Positions 15,206-23,582 of a DNA stretch of 60,233 nucleotides are shown here, one piece after another. The DNA is taken from the NCBI GenBank assembly GCA_910577095.1, contig CAJTLY010000011.1, positions 1 to 60,233 of the forward strand. Direction: 5' to 3'. Positions within the stretch are counted from its first letter, which is position 1; the number at the start of each line of letters is the position of its first letter. The notes under the pieces were generated by a model, which did not search any database, was not told the DNA's origin, and was given only the letters and a program-made list of their open reading frames with translations. A program made the translations under genes and the position numbers. The stretch comes from an uncultured Alphaproteobacteria bacterium (GTDB lineage Bacteria > Pseudomonadota > Alphaproteobacteria > RF32 > CAG-239).

Positions 15206-17026
15206 ATGCCGGCATTTGAACCGCCCGTTTATACGCTGAAAGGCATTAAAATCCGCTTCGGCAGCAAACAGCTGTTTGAAGACGTGGAACTGTACATCAA
15301 TCAGGGGGACAAAATCTCGCTGGTCGGACGTAACGGTTCGGGAAAATCGACTCTGCTGAAAATTATTGCCGGACTGATCGAACCCGACGACGGCGAAATC
15401 TTTATTCAGCCGAATACCAAAATCGGCTACATGCCGCAAGACGCCGACCTCAGCGGTTATTCGGACCTGAGGGCGGTGGTGGCGTCGGGATTGACCGAAA
15501 ATGACGGCAGCAGCGACTATAAAGTGCAAATGTGGATTGAACAGCTGGATATCGCCGCCGACGCCGATCCGCAAACGGCCTCCGGCGGCGAACGTCGCAA
15601 AGCCACCCTGGCCAAAGCCCTGATCAACCAACCCGACATTCTGCTCCTGGACGAACCGACCAACCATCTTGACATGCCGACAATTGAACAGCTGGAAAAA
15701 ATTATTGCCGCTTATAACGGCGCGGTGGTGGTTATCAGCCACGATCGGCGCTTTCTTACCAACGTTTCCCGGACCACGTTCTGGCTGGACCGCGGAACGA
15801 TGCGGCGCAACAACAAAGGGTTCGGCAGTTTTGAAGACTGGCAGGATCAGGTAATTGAGCAGGAAATTATCGCCCAAAAGTATCTCAACAAAAAAATCGC
15901 CGAAGAAACGGAATGGCTGCACAAAGGCGTCACCGCCCGCCGAAAACGCAACATGGGCAGACTGCGACGCCTGCAACAGCTGCGGCAGGAACGGCGCGAA
16001 CAAATCCGGCAGGTCGGTTCGGTCAACATGGACATTGAAAATACCGCCTGGCGGTCCAAATTGGTTATCGAGTCCAAACATCTGTGCAAAGCTTTCGGCG
16101 AACGGACAATCGTCAACGATTTCTCGACCAAAATCATCCGCGGCAACAAAATCGGCATCGTCGGTCCCAACGGAGCCGGCAAAACAACGCTGATCAAACT
16201 GTTGACCAAAAAGCTGGAACCGGATTCCGGCTTTGTGCGAATCGGCAAAAATCTGGAAGAAGCCTATTTTGACCAGAACCGCTTTTCTCTTGATCCGTCC
16301 AAAACGCTGTGGCAAACGCTTTGCGACGAAGGCGATCACATATGGGTACGCGGCTCATACCGTCACGTTGTCGCCTACCTCAAAGACTTTTTGTTTACGC
16401 CCGAACAGGCCAAAGCGCCGGTGGCTGCCCTCTCGGGCGGCGAAAAAAACCGTTTGATGCTGGCAAAAGTTCTGGCCCAGCCGTCCAACTTTTTGCTGCT
16501 CGACGAACCGACCAACGACCTCGATATGGACACGCTCGATTTGCTGCAGGAAATGTTAAGCGATTATGACGGCACGATTTTGATTGTCAGCCACGACCGC
16601 GATTTTCTCGACAAAATTGTTACTTCCGTTATCTATATGAAAGGCGACGGCAAGGTTGAAGAATATGTCGGCAGCTACAGCGACTTGCTGGAACGTTTCG
16701 GCAAACAACCGGCAACGGCCGCCAAGAACAAGCCCGCCGGTAAAAACCGCGACGAACCCTCGTCAGAACGAAAAGAAACCTCGCGCGGACGACTGAGTTA
16801 CAATCAACAACGTCTGTTGCAGGTTTTGCCGCAACAAATTGCCGAGCTTGAGCAAAAAATAGAAAATGCCAAAAGCGACTTGTGCGAACCGACGCTTTAT
16901 CAAAACGATCCCGACCGTTTTTATGAGCTGACACGCCAACTGGAAGAATGGGAAAAACAAAAAGAAGACGACGAAAACCGGTGGCTGGAGATCTCACTGC
17001 TGGCCGAAGAACTCGGCATCAAATAA
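15206..17026 (+). CDS. uup: ABC-F family ATPase (Uup-like)
   Basis: 606 residues from the ATG at 15206, which has AAGGGG 9 nt upstream; the longer frame from 15131 is less likely. Two ABC domains: Walker A GRNGSGKSTLL with signature ASGGERRK, and GPNGAGKTTLIK with LSGGEKNRLM, each followed by LLLDEPTN and HDR. There are no membrane segments. The C-terminal helical domain (about 540-606) is the coiled coil typical of Uup. ABC-F proteins act on the ribosome; Uup binds branched DNA as well and affects transposon excision. It converges with the HAD gene 11 bp away. Confidence 0.92.
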   Translation: MPAFEPPVYTLKGIKIRFGSKQLFEDVELYINQGDKISLVGRNGSGKSTLLKIIAGLIEPDDGEIFIQPNTKIGYMPQDADLSGYSDLRAVVASGLTENDGSSDYKVQMWIEQLDIAADADPQTASGGERRKATLAKALINQPDILLLDEPTNHLDMPTIEQLEKIIAAYNGAVVVISHDRRFLTNVSRTTFWLDRGTMRRNNKGFGSFEDWQDQVIEQEIIAQKYLNKKIAEETEWLHKGVTARRKRNMGRLRRLQQLRQERREQIRQVGSVNMDIENTAWRSKLVIESKHLCKAFGERTIVNDFSTKIIRGNKIGIVGPNGAGKTTLIKLLTKKLEPDSGFVRIGKNLEEAYFDQNRFSLDPSKTLWQTLCDEGDHIWVRGSYRHVVAYLKDFLFTPEQAKAPVAALSGGEKNRLMLAKVLAQPSNFLLLDEPTNDLDMDTLDLLQEMLSDYDGTILIVSHDRDFLDKIVTSVIYMKGDGKVEEYVGSYSDLLERFGKQPATAAKNKPAGKNRDEPSSERKETSRGRLSYNQQRLLQVLPQQIAELEQKIENAKSDLCEPTLYQNDPDRFYELTRQLEEWEKQKEDDENRWLEISLLAEELGIK

Positions 17027-17037
17027 TCCGGCGTCTT

Positions 17038-17919
17038 TTAACGGCGGAGACGCGAGATCACATAATCGGGACAGGCGCCAAACATATTTCCGAGTTCCCG
17101 CGTTTTGGTAACGTCGGGAATATAACCTTCACCGAGAAAACTGACATGAACGCCTTTGCTGACCAAACACCCCGAAAGCTTGGCCGCCGCCGCACCGCGG
17201 ATATCGGTCGCAATGCTGTCACCGATCATCAATATTCTTTTGCGCTCAACGGAACCCAACGCAGCCAAAGCATACTCCATCACTTGCAAATCGGGTTTGC
17301 CGACGGTAAAAATACGCCCGCCCAAAACCGCATATTGTTCGGCAAGCGCGCCCGAAGCCAAAACCGCTTCGTCTCCGAAAGGTACCGACGTATCGTTGCC
17401 GACGCACAAAAGCGGCAAATTCAGACTGGCACCATGACTTAAAACATCAAGATAATCTTCGGTCGTTTTACCGGGCCCGGTTTCAAGACGCCCGGCATAT
17501 AAAAAGTCCGCCTGAGCCGGATCGGGCACCTCAACGTAATCCAAACCGGCAAAAACACCGTTATCATCGGCCGCGCCGAGATTATAATAGCAACGTCCCA
17601 GCTGCCGGCAGCTGCCGTCCGGTACCGACAAAAGCTGATGAACGATTTCTCCGGCCGTCACCACGGCTTCGAAAAGGCGCGGAGAAAACCCGGCTCGGTA
17701 CAGTTGGGTGACAATTTCTTCAACCCGGCAGGCAGTGTTGCTGAGCAGCACAATCTTTTTGCCGTTTTTACGCAGGCCGACCAAAGCCTCCCACGCTTCG
17801 GGAAGAATGGAAACACCGTTGTAAAGCACACCGCTCCATCCGCACAAAATGCCGTCATAGGCATCCATGACCTTTGAGATATTAACGATAGGCTTAATCA
17901 TCTTCATTGCGGAACTCAC
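17038..17919 (-). CDS. HAD class IIA (TIGR01459-type) protein lacking the nucleophilic Asp
   Basis: 293 residues. The family usually begins with a DxWGV motif. Here the matching place reads CGWSGVL (residues 26-32), so the nucleophile is Gly27 and the Trp is Ser. The reading is plain in the DNA, so this is not a misread frame. The other HAD motifs are intact: LLSNT for motif II (about 57-61) and MIGDSIATDI for motif IV (about 240). The cap domain is class IIA. The protein is probably inactive as a phosphatase or uses another residue; it may bind a sugar phosphate or nucleotide without cleaving it. Confidence 0.82.
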   Translation of the reverse strand: MSSAMKMIKPIVNISKVMDAYDGILCGWSGVLYNGVSILPEAWEALVGLRKNGKKIVLLSNTACRVEEIVTQLYRAGFSPRLFEAVVTAGEIVHQLLSVPDGSCRQLGRCYYNLGAADDNGVFAGLDYVEVPDPAQADFLYAGRLETGPGKTTEDYLDVLSHGASLNLPLLCVGNDTSVPFGDEAVLASGALAEQYAVLGGRIFTVGKPDLQVMEYALAALGSVERKRILMIGDSIATDIRGAAAAKLSGCLVSKGVHVSFLGEGYIPDVTKTRELGNMFGACPDYVISRLRR

Positions 17920-17988
17920 TCATTTCTGATTATTTTACAAGGATAACAGAGCATTATTAAAAAAGCATTTAAATTGCAAGTTTTATTG

Positions 17989-18729
17989 TCACTTATAACC
18001 AGATAACCGCAAAATAACCTGATTGGCCATCATCAGCCCGAAAATCGCGGTAACCGTCGGCAACGATCCCATGGTATGGCGCTGCCGGCCGCCGTCCGAA
18101 GGCTTGTCTTCCATAAACAACGCCGTTTCGGGAACCGACACCACTTCATCCGAGCAAACGCAAACAACTTTGCCGAGATCACATCCGCGTCGTTTGAGCC
18201 GTTTGCGAATAAAACGCGCCAACGGACAGTTTTTGGTCTGGTTCAACGTTTGCAAACGGATCGCCGACGGATCGGTTTTCAGCGCCGCCCCCATCGATGA
18301 AATAAACGGAATCTCGTGCTGCTGGAGATATTCAATCAGGCAGCATTTGGGATTAAGGGAATCAATGGCGTCCACCACCATATCCACCGGCTGATCAAAC
18401 AACTGTTCCAGATTGTCCCGGTTGATAAACATATCTTTGATTGTAATCCGGCAATCGGGATTGATGTCACGCACCCGCTCGGCAGCGAGTTCGCCTTTTT
18501 TGCGGCCGAGCGTTGAGTGCAGCGCCAGAATCTGACGGTTGAGATTGCTCGGTTCCACGATGTCGAAATCAACTAAAATCAAATGTCCGATCCCCGCGCG
18601 TGCCAGTGCCTCCAACGCATAACCGCCCACGGCACCCAGCCCGACCACCATCACCGACGCCTCTTGCAGACGGCCGAATTTTTCTTCTCCCAACAACGCC
18701 CGGGTACGGCCGAATATCTCACTTTCCAT
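17989..18729 (-). CDS. tcdA: tRNA threonylcarbamoyladenosine dehydratase-like E1 enzyme
   Basis: 246 residues from the ATG at 18729, preceded by GAGGAG at 7 nt; a start at 18753 would include that site. The ThiF/E1 fold is clear: VVGLGAVGGYALEALARAGIGHLILVDFDIVEPSNLNRQ, and CxxD/adenylation residues further on. TcdA (YgdL/CsdL) turns t6A37 of tRNA into its cyclic form using ATP. A C-terminal membrane segment as in E. coli is not evident. The gene overlaps the end of tatD by 11 bp, so they are co-transcribed. Confidence 0.88.
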   Translation of the reverse strand: MESEIFGRTRALLGEEKFGRLQEASVMVVGLGAVGGYALEALARAGIGHLILVDFDIVEPSNLNRQILALHSTLGRKKGELAAERVRDINPDCRITIKDMFINRDNLEQLFDQPVDMVVDAIDSLNPKCCLIEYLQQHEIPFISSMGAALKTDPSAIRLQTLNQTKNCPLARFIRKRLKRRGCDLGKVVCVCSDEVVSVPETALFMEDKPSDGGRQRHTMGSLPTVTAIFGLMMANQVILRLSGYK

Positions 18730-19462
18730 TGATAAACTCCTCGGCGTTGGCATATATAACCTCTGCCAGTTGTTGCGGGTCTTGCTGCCTCCAGACCGCG
18801 ACTTGTTTTAGAATTTGCGGCAGAAAACACGGCGTCTGTTCTTCTCCCTTGACCGGTCCCTGATACGGGCTGTCGGTTTCCAACAACAAGCGCGAAGCCG
18901 GAATCGTACGCGCAATTTCCGCCCCCTGCCGATTGCGCAAAATCGATGCGCTCAGCGATACATAACCGTTCCGTCGCAGAATCGGCTGCAGATGTTCCAC
19001 CCGTCCGTTAAAAGAATGTACCATAAAAAAGTCGGGCATACGGGGCCAAAAATCCTGCAATTGCGCCACCGCTTTGACGGCATGGATCACCAACGGCCGT
19101 TTCAGCATTAACGCCGCTTCGATCTGGCGTTCAAAAACATGCCGTTGCAACGGCATGTTTTCTTTCAAACCGTCAAGGCCGCTCTCGCCGATCAGCGCCT
19201 GCGGAAATTGTTCAAACTGTTTGTAAAGGCGTTCTTCCCATCCCGGCTTTGCAGCGGACGCATACCAAGGGTGAATACCAAACGCCGGAATCACCGCTTG
19301 CGGATGCCGGGATGCCAGTTCCCCGACCCGCAGCCAGTCGGCTTCCTGCGAAGCGGCACACACCATCCGGCTTATTCCTTGGGCACGGGCAGCATTGACA
19401 ATATCCGTTGCACAGTTTGTTTTATAATCTTGCAAGTGGACGTGCATATCGATAAAATTCAC
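18719..19462 (-). CDS. TatD-family metal-dependent hydrolase
   Basis: 247 residues. Metal ligands of the TatD barrel: DMHVHL near residue 5, GESGLDG (Glu, about 90), VIHAVKA (His, about 123), and ETDSPY near 200. The family includes 3'-5' DNases and D-tyrosyl-tRNA-like esterases. HxHxD is present but the loop is shorter than in E. coli TatD, as in the YjjV/TatD-like branch. It is divergent from alr with a 52-bp gap and overlaps tcdA. Confidence 0.88.
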   Translation of the reverse strand: MNFIDMHVHLQDYKTNCATDIVNAARAQGISRMVCAASQEADWLRVGELASRHPQAVIPAFGIHPWYASAAKPGWEERLYKQFEQFPQALIGESGLDGLKENMPLQRHVFERQIEAALMLKRPLVIHAVKAVAQLQDFWPRMPDFFMVHSFNGRVEHLQPILRRNGYVSLSASILRNRQGAEIARTIPASRLLLETDSPYQGPVKGEEQTPCFLPQILKQVAVWRQQDPQQLAEVIYANAEEFINGK

Positions 19463-19514
19463 GCAATTTGACTTTCAGCAGTTTATGATCATTCAGAAAG
19501 GATAATAAGCAGAG

Positions 19515-20603
19515 ATGAGTATTTTGACAAGACCGATTTTAGAAATCAATTTAGGCAATTTATGCGAAAATTACCGTTTTTTACAAAAGCTTGCCGACGG
19601 CGCCGTTGCTGCGGCGGTTGTTAAAGACGACGCCTACGGGCTGGGGGCCGAGGTGATTGCCGCCAAGCTTTACAACGACGCCGGCTGTCGCAGTTTTTTT
19701 GTTGCTCACGGCATTGAGGGAGAGAAAATCCGCCCCCACGTCGCAAACGCCAAAATTTACGTCTTGCAGGGAATCGGCGAAGACTCGTTGGAATCGTTCC
19801 GCAAGGCCGAACTGATTCCGGTTATTGCCGGAAGGGAACAGTTGGAGTTTTGGAAAGAGCACCGCATTCCCGGCATTAAACCGGTGATTCAGATTGAGAG
19901 CGGATTGAATCGTCTCGGCTTTCGCGAACATGAACTGGAAACGATGAGTCAAGACGACCGAAACTTATTTTCGCTGGTCTTGTCACACTTGGCCTGTGCG
20001 GATGAAAAAGGACACTTTATGAACGAACACCAGTTGGAAAACTTTAACCGTCTCCGTCAAAAATATTTTCCCAAACTGCCGGCGACTCTGTCCGCTTCCG
20101 ACGGAACATTTCTCGGCAAAGAATATTTGTTTGACATGGTTCGAATCGGTGCCGCCATGTACGGCATCAACACGGCACCTTACCGTGAAAACCAAATGCT
20201 GCCGGTGGTCAAAATTATGGCCCCGGTATTAGAGATTTCTCCGCTTTGCCGCGGCGAATTCGTAGGTTATTCCGCCACTTATCGCGCCGCAGACGACCGT
20301 AAAATTGCCATTGTTTCGATCGGCTACGGAGACGGCATTCCGCGCTCGCTCTCCAATGTCGGCAAAATCTTTTTCCGCAACGGCGGTAAAATCTGCGAAG
20401 CAAGAATTATCGGTAAGGTTTCGATGGACAATATTATTTGCGACGTCACCGAAGTCGAGAACCTGCAAGTCGGTGATATGGCATTCGTCGTTGATGATTT
20501 TTATACGTTGGACGATATCGGTCGCGATGCCGGAACCATCGGTTATGAAGTTTTGTCTCGCATCGGTAAAAACACCCGTTTTGATCGCCGCTATACCGAC
20601 TGA
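19515..20603 (+). CDS. alr: Alanine racemase
   Basis: 362 residues, full length. PLP-binding Lys37 lies in VVKDDAYGLG, where most family members have KANAYG. The second catalytic base Tyr is in VGYSATYRAA (about 253), and DMVRIGAAMYG binds the phosphate region. The C-terminal beta domain has VSMDN. It makes D-alanine for peptidoglycan in the cytoplasm. GAAAGGATAA lies upstream of the ATG. A terminator follows at 20626. Confidence 0.95.
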   Translation: MSILTRPILEINLGNLCENYRFLQKLADGAVAAAVVKDDAYGLGAEVIAAKLYNDAGCRSFFVAHGIEGEKIRPHVANAKIYVLQGIGEDSLESFRKAELIPVIAGREQLEFWKEHRIPGIKPVIQIESGLNRLGFREHELETMSQDDRNLFSLVLSHLACADEKGHFMNEHQLENFNRLRQKYFPKLPATLSASDGTFLGKEYLFDMVRIGAAMYGINTAPYRENQMLPVVKIMAPVLEISPLCRGEFVGYSATYRAADDRKIAIVSIGYGDGIPRSLSNVGKIFFRNGGKICEARIIGKVSMDNIICDVTEVENLQVGDMAFVVDDFYTLDDIGRDAGTIGYEVLSRIGKNTRFDRRYTD

Positions 20604-20625
20604 TCATATTCAAACTGCCGATACC

Positions 20626-20657
20626 CGGCCGGAAGATATCAATTTTCCGGCCGTTTT
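20626..20657 (+). terminator. alr terminator
   Basis: Stem CGGCCGGAA / TTCCGGCCG with a TTTT tail, 23 nt past the alr stop codon. Confidence 0.75.
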
Positions 20658-20685
20658 GCTGTCATAACCTTCCGTCAATATGACA

Positions 20686-20709
20686 ACAGCCCGCCGTTTG
20701 GCGGGCTGT
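20686..20709. terminator. GC-rich hairpin between converging genes
   Basis: 10-bp stem ACAGCCCGCC / GGCGGGCTGT with a 4-nt loop. It lies 26 nt past the minus-strand stop at 20735, but a T run is missing, so termination is only likely. Confidence 0.5.
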
Positions 20710-20734
20710 ATGGTTTAACATAACACGGAAGCGG

Positions 20735-23440
20735 TTATTTAACCAATCCTTTTTCCTGAAGTTCTTTCAACATTCCGGCGCCAAGTTTTTGCTTGCGGCC
20801 GCTGATCTGAGTTTCTGCAGAACCTTCTCTCAGATTTTGTGCGGTTCTGGCTCCTTCCAACCCCGGACGATCACCGGTTTGGCTGGTGGCACCGATAATA
20901 ACTTGATTGCCTTCGTCCGCTACCGGCTCCTGCGTCGGCATCGCTCTGGTCAGAACGGCGTCACCGCCGTCATTACCTTTGCGTTCCAGTTCCAACCGCG
21001 TATCCGATCCCGTATTTTCTTCGGTAACCACTTTGGTTACAACCGGTTCAGTTTTTTCGATCGGTTTGGTTACAACTCTTTCCTCGCCGCCTTTAACTTC
21101 TTCGTACATAACCCGCTTATCACCCGGACAGTTGGTGCCCTCGCCGATAACCCGGATTCGACGCGTCATGGTCAGAGTTCCGTCTTCGTCAACCGGCAAT
21201 CCTTTGTATCCGGCTCCGGCGACGGCAAAGAATTTCTGAGCGTCCATACGGCCGTCCTGACGTCCGGCTTCGTTCAAGGTACAAATATCCAAAGTCTTGC
21301 GCGCTTCTTCCATTTGTTCGGCATTTAATTTGTCACCGCAGCCCAGCAAGTGATAAATGTTTTCCATCTGTTTGCCGAGAGAACCGGTACCGATCGTTCC
21401 ATATTCGCCGCTTTTAACAGAAGTGATTGCAGCCAGACGCGAGAACTTGAACAGCACCTGTTCAGCAGTCATCGGATTTTCGCTGTCAACACTGAGCTGA
21501 GCGGCATAATGTTCGGCATGGGAATAGAAACGCATCATTCCTTCGCCGTCGGTGGTATCCAATTTATCATACCATCCTTTCAGGATTTCAAACTGACGTT
21601 TGCTGATCCCCATCTTGTCATTCCACTGTTCCGGAAAATCTTTCAACTCGGCAATGCCTTCGTCTTGTTCCGGCTGATCGTCGTTTTCGCCTTCAGCCTG
21701 ATCCTGATCGCCGTCGCCGGTCAGATTCTGATCACCGTTTTCGCCTTCAGCCTGATCCTGATCGCCGTCGCCGGTCAGATTCTGATCACCGTTTTCGCCT
21801 TCAGCCTGATCCTGATCGCCGTCGCCGGTCAGATTCTGATCGCCGTTTTCAACTTTGACCTGATCCTGATCACCGTCGCCGGTCAGATTCCGATCACCGT
21901 TTTCAACTTTCAACTCCTGTTGCTGATCGTTAGCATTGACCTCACTGTGACCGGAACACGCTTCGGCAACAAAAATGGTCACCCCGGCAGCTACTGCCGA
22001 AATTCCGAGACTCCGCCATTCTTTGCGACGTTCTTCGGCATCTTTGGCCGTTGCCACACCAACCAAATTGCTGGTTAAGGAACCGATCATGGTTACGCTG
22101 CGTTTGAGCATTCTTTCGGCTGCCAGTTTTTTGGCGACTTCGGCAGCTGCTTCAGTGGCAATATTGGCACCGGCGGAAGCTGCCGTATCGGCAATTCCCC
22201 AACTGATGGCAGCAGCACCGCAGGCAAACGCTGCTTTGGTCAAGAATTTGCCGTTGGTACAAATTTGTTTATACGTTTTTTTAGGATCTTGTTTTTTCTG
22301 CTTATATGCTTCGTAAACAACCCTGCGTCCGATCGTATAGGCGGCATAAGCGGCACCACCGACCAACGCTGCCGTTCCGCCGCTGGCTACCGTCGCGGCA
22401 AAACCGGCTGCAGCAAGCATATCGGCACCGATTTCATATTTGTTTTTGTTAATCGCCTGAATGGTGGCATGGGCAATTTCATATCTGTTTTCCCAAACAT
22501 GTTTGCAACCTTCGTGGAAAGCGACAATACCGTCCGACATTTTCTGATTGCAGGCATCGTAAACTTTGTTGGCGTTGGCACGAAGTTTTTGCCACTGGCC
22601 GCGCAGTTCTTTGCCCTGATCCTTCAGTTTGGCAAAACCCTGGTTAATGCGCATGGCAATTTTTTTAACATTCGCTTTATATTCGGCCAAATGATTTTCG
22701 GCATTTACTTTGACGTTGGCGCAATAAGCCGCCGCACCGTCGACACCAAGCGAAATTTTATCCAATACGCCGTTACCCAGATTCACAATTTTCTGTCTGA
22801 TTTCTTTTTCGCGCGCCGACAACAAAATCTTGGCTTCTTCGTTGGCTTTTTTCTCGTCCTTGCCGTATTTCTGCTGCATTTCCTGATTGATCTTGGTGGT
22901 TTCGGTTACCAGCAGGCTTTGCAAAATCGCCATATCAATTTGGTCATTCAGGGTCTGTTGATAAATAGTTTTGCGGGCATTTTCATCGGCAGCATTACGA
23001 AACTGCTTGGCAGCCGGATTTTCCGGGCTGCTGGCTCCGCGCAGCGCATCTTTGGCGGCAAGCTTGGCGGCAGCAACCAACTGGGCAATCATTTTGTTAC
23101 GCTGTTCACCCTCAACAACTTTAGTCACCGGTTTGCCGTTTTCTTCAACCGTATGGGTCAACTCAACCTTAGAAAGCTTTTCACGGGCAGCGGCATAAAC
23201 CGGGTCTTTTTCGTCCAACGGATTATTGACGGCACTGAGTTCTTCAACCGATTGTGCGGCCGTTGCCAGTCCGGCATACAAACTCATGTCCATTTTGACC
23301 TTGGTTTCGATGTGCTTGAGCAGGGCGGCAAACTCTGCGCCATATTCTTTTTTGCCAACCAGAGCGTCATAAAGCTCATTGACATCGTCAAAGTTGCCGT
23401 TCTTAACTTTTTCAGCTGCCTGTTTTGCGTCCATTGCCAT
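20735..23440 (-). CDS. 901-residue protein with membrane segments and acidic tandem repeats, unknown
   Basis: 901 residues, start preceded by CAGGAGATAACTAATGG on the minus strand. Residues 1-335 are charged, helical and likely coiled coil. Three Ala/Gly-rich hydrophobic stretches lie at about 340-375, 408-445 and 485-503 (the last ends in EACSG). Then comes an acidic block (about 510-585) of four 18-residue repeats built on NGDQNLTGDGDQDQ, followed by a helical domain (about 600-740) and a disordered C-terminal third. The family is unknown. It may be a large surface or effector protein; the Asp-rich repeats could bind calcium, but this is inference. It lies 142 bp downstream of another acidic gene on the same strand. 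Confidence 0.7.
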   Translation of the reverse strand: MAMDAKQAAEKVKNGNFDDVNELYDALVGKKEYGAEFAALLKHIETKVKMDMSLYAGLATAAQSVEELSAVNNPLDEKDPVYAAAREKLSKVELTHTVEENGKPVTKVVEGEQRNKMIAQLVAAAKLAAKDALRGASSPENPAAKQFRNAADENARKTIYQQTLNDQIDMAILQSLLVTETTKINQEMQQKYGKDEKKANEEAKILLSAREKEIRQKIVNLGNGVLDKISLGVDGAAAYCANVKVNAENHLAEYKANVKKIAMRINQGFAKLKDQGKELRGQWQKLRANANKVYDACNQKMSDGIVAFHEGCKHVWENRYEIAHATIQAINKNKYEIGADMLAAAGFAATVASGGTAALVGGAAYAAYTIGRRVVYEAYKQKKQDPKKTYKQICTNGKFLTKAAFACGAAAISWGIADTAASAGANIATEAAAEVAKKLAAERMLKRSVTMIGSLTSNLVGVATAKDAEERRKEWRSLGISAVAAGVTIFVAEACSGHSEVNANDQQQELKVENGDRNLTGDGDQDQVKVENGDQNLTGDGDQDQAEGENGDQNLTGDGDQDQAEGENGDQNLTGDGDQDQAEGENDDQPEQDEGIAELKDFPEQWNDKMGISKRQFEILKGWYDKLDTTDGEGMMRFYSHAEHYAAQLSVDSENPMTAEQVLFKFSRLAAITSVKSGEYGTIGTGSLGKQMENIYHLLGCGDKLNAEQMEEARKTLDICTLNEAGRQDGRMDAQKFFAVAGAGYKGLPVDEDGTLTMTRRIRVIGEGTNCPGDKRVMYEEVKGGEERVVTKPIEKTEPVVTKVVTEENTGSDTRLELERKGNDGGDAVLTRAMPTQEPVADEGNQVIIGATSQTGDRPGLEGARTAQNLREGSAETQISGRKQKLGAGMLKELQEKGLVK
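21683..21914. repeat. 54-bp in-frame tandem repeat
   Basis: Four full 54-bp units (21683, 21737, 21791, 21845) plus a partial fifth from 21899, each giving 18 residues of an acidic block. The first units are almost identical at the DNA level, which suggests recent slippage or recombination; copy number probably varies between strains. Confidence 0.92.
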
Positions 23441-23582
23441 TAGTTATCTCCTGAAAATTGCCATATTTTGTCATATTTGCGTGCAATATACCATAAAAAG
23501 CAATTGCACGCAAGTATTTTTTTGTCAAGTTTTTGTGTTTTTTTACAATTTTTTAATAATTGGCATCACGAATATGCAACAG

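Noticed and set aside
21683..21914. CRISPR array
   Set aside because: The units are adjacent with no unique spacers and lie in frame in a coding gene.
21350..22078. Plus-strand open frame with hydrophobic repeats opposite the acidic repeats
   Set aside because: It is the shadow of the 54-bp repeats in the minus-strand gene; it has no ribosome site and the other strand has a normal gene structure.
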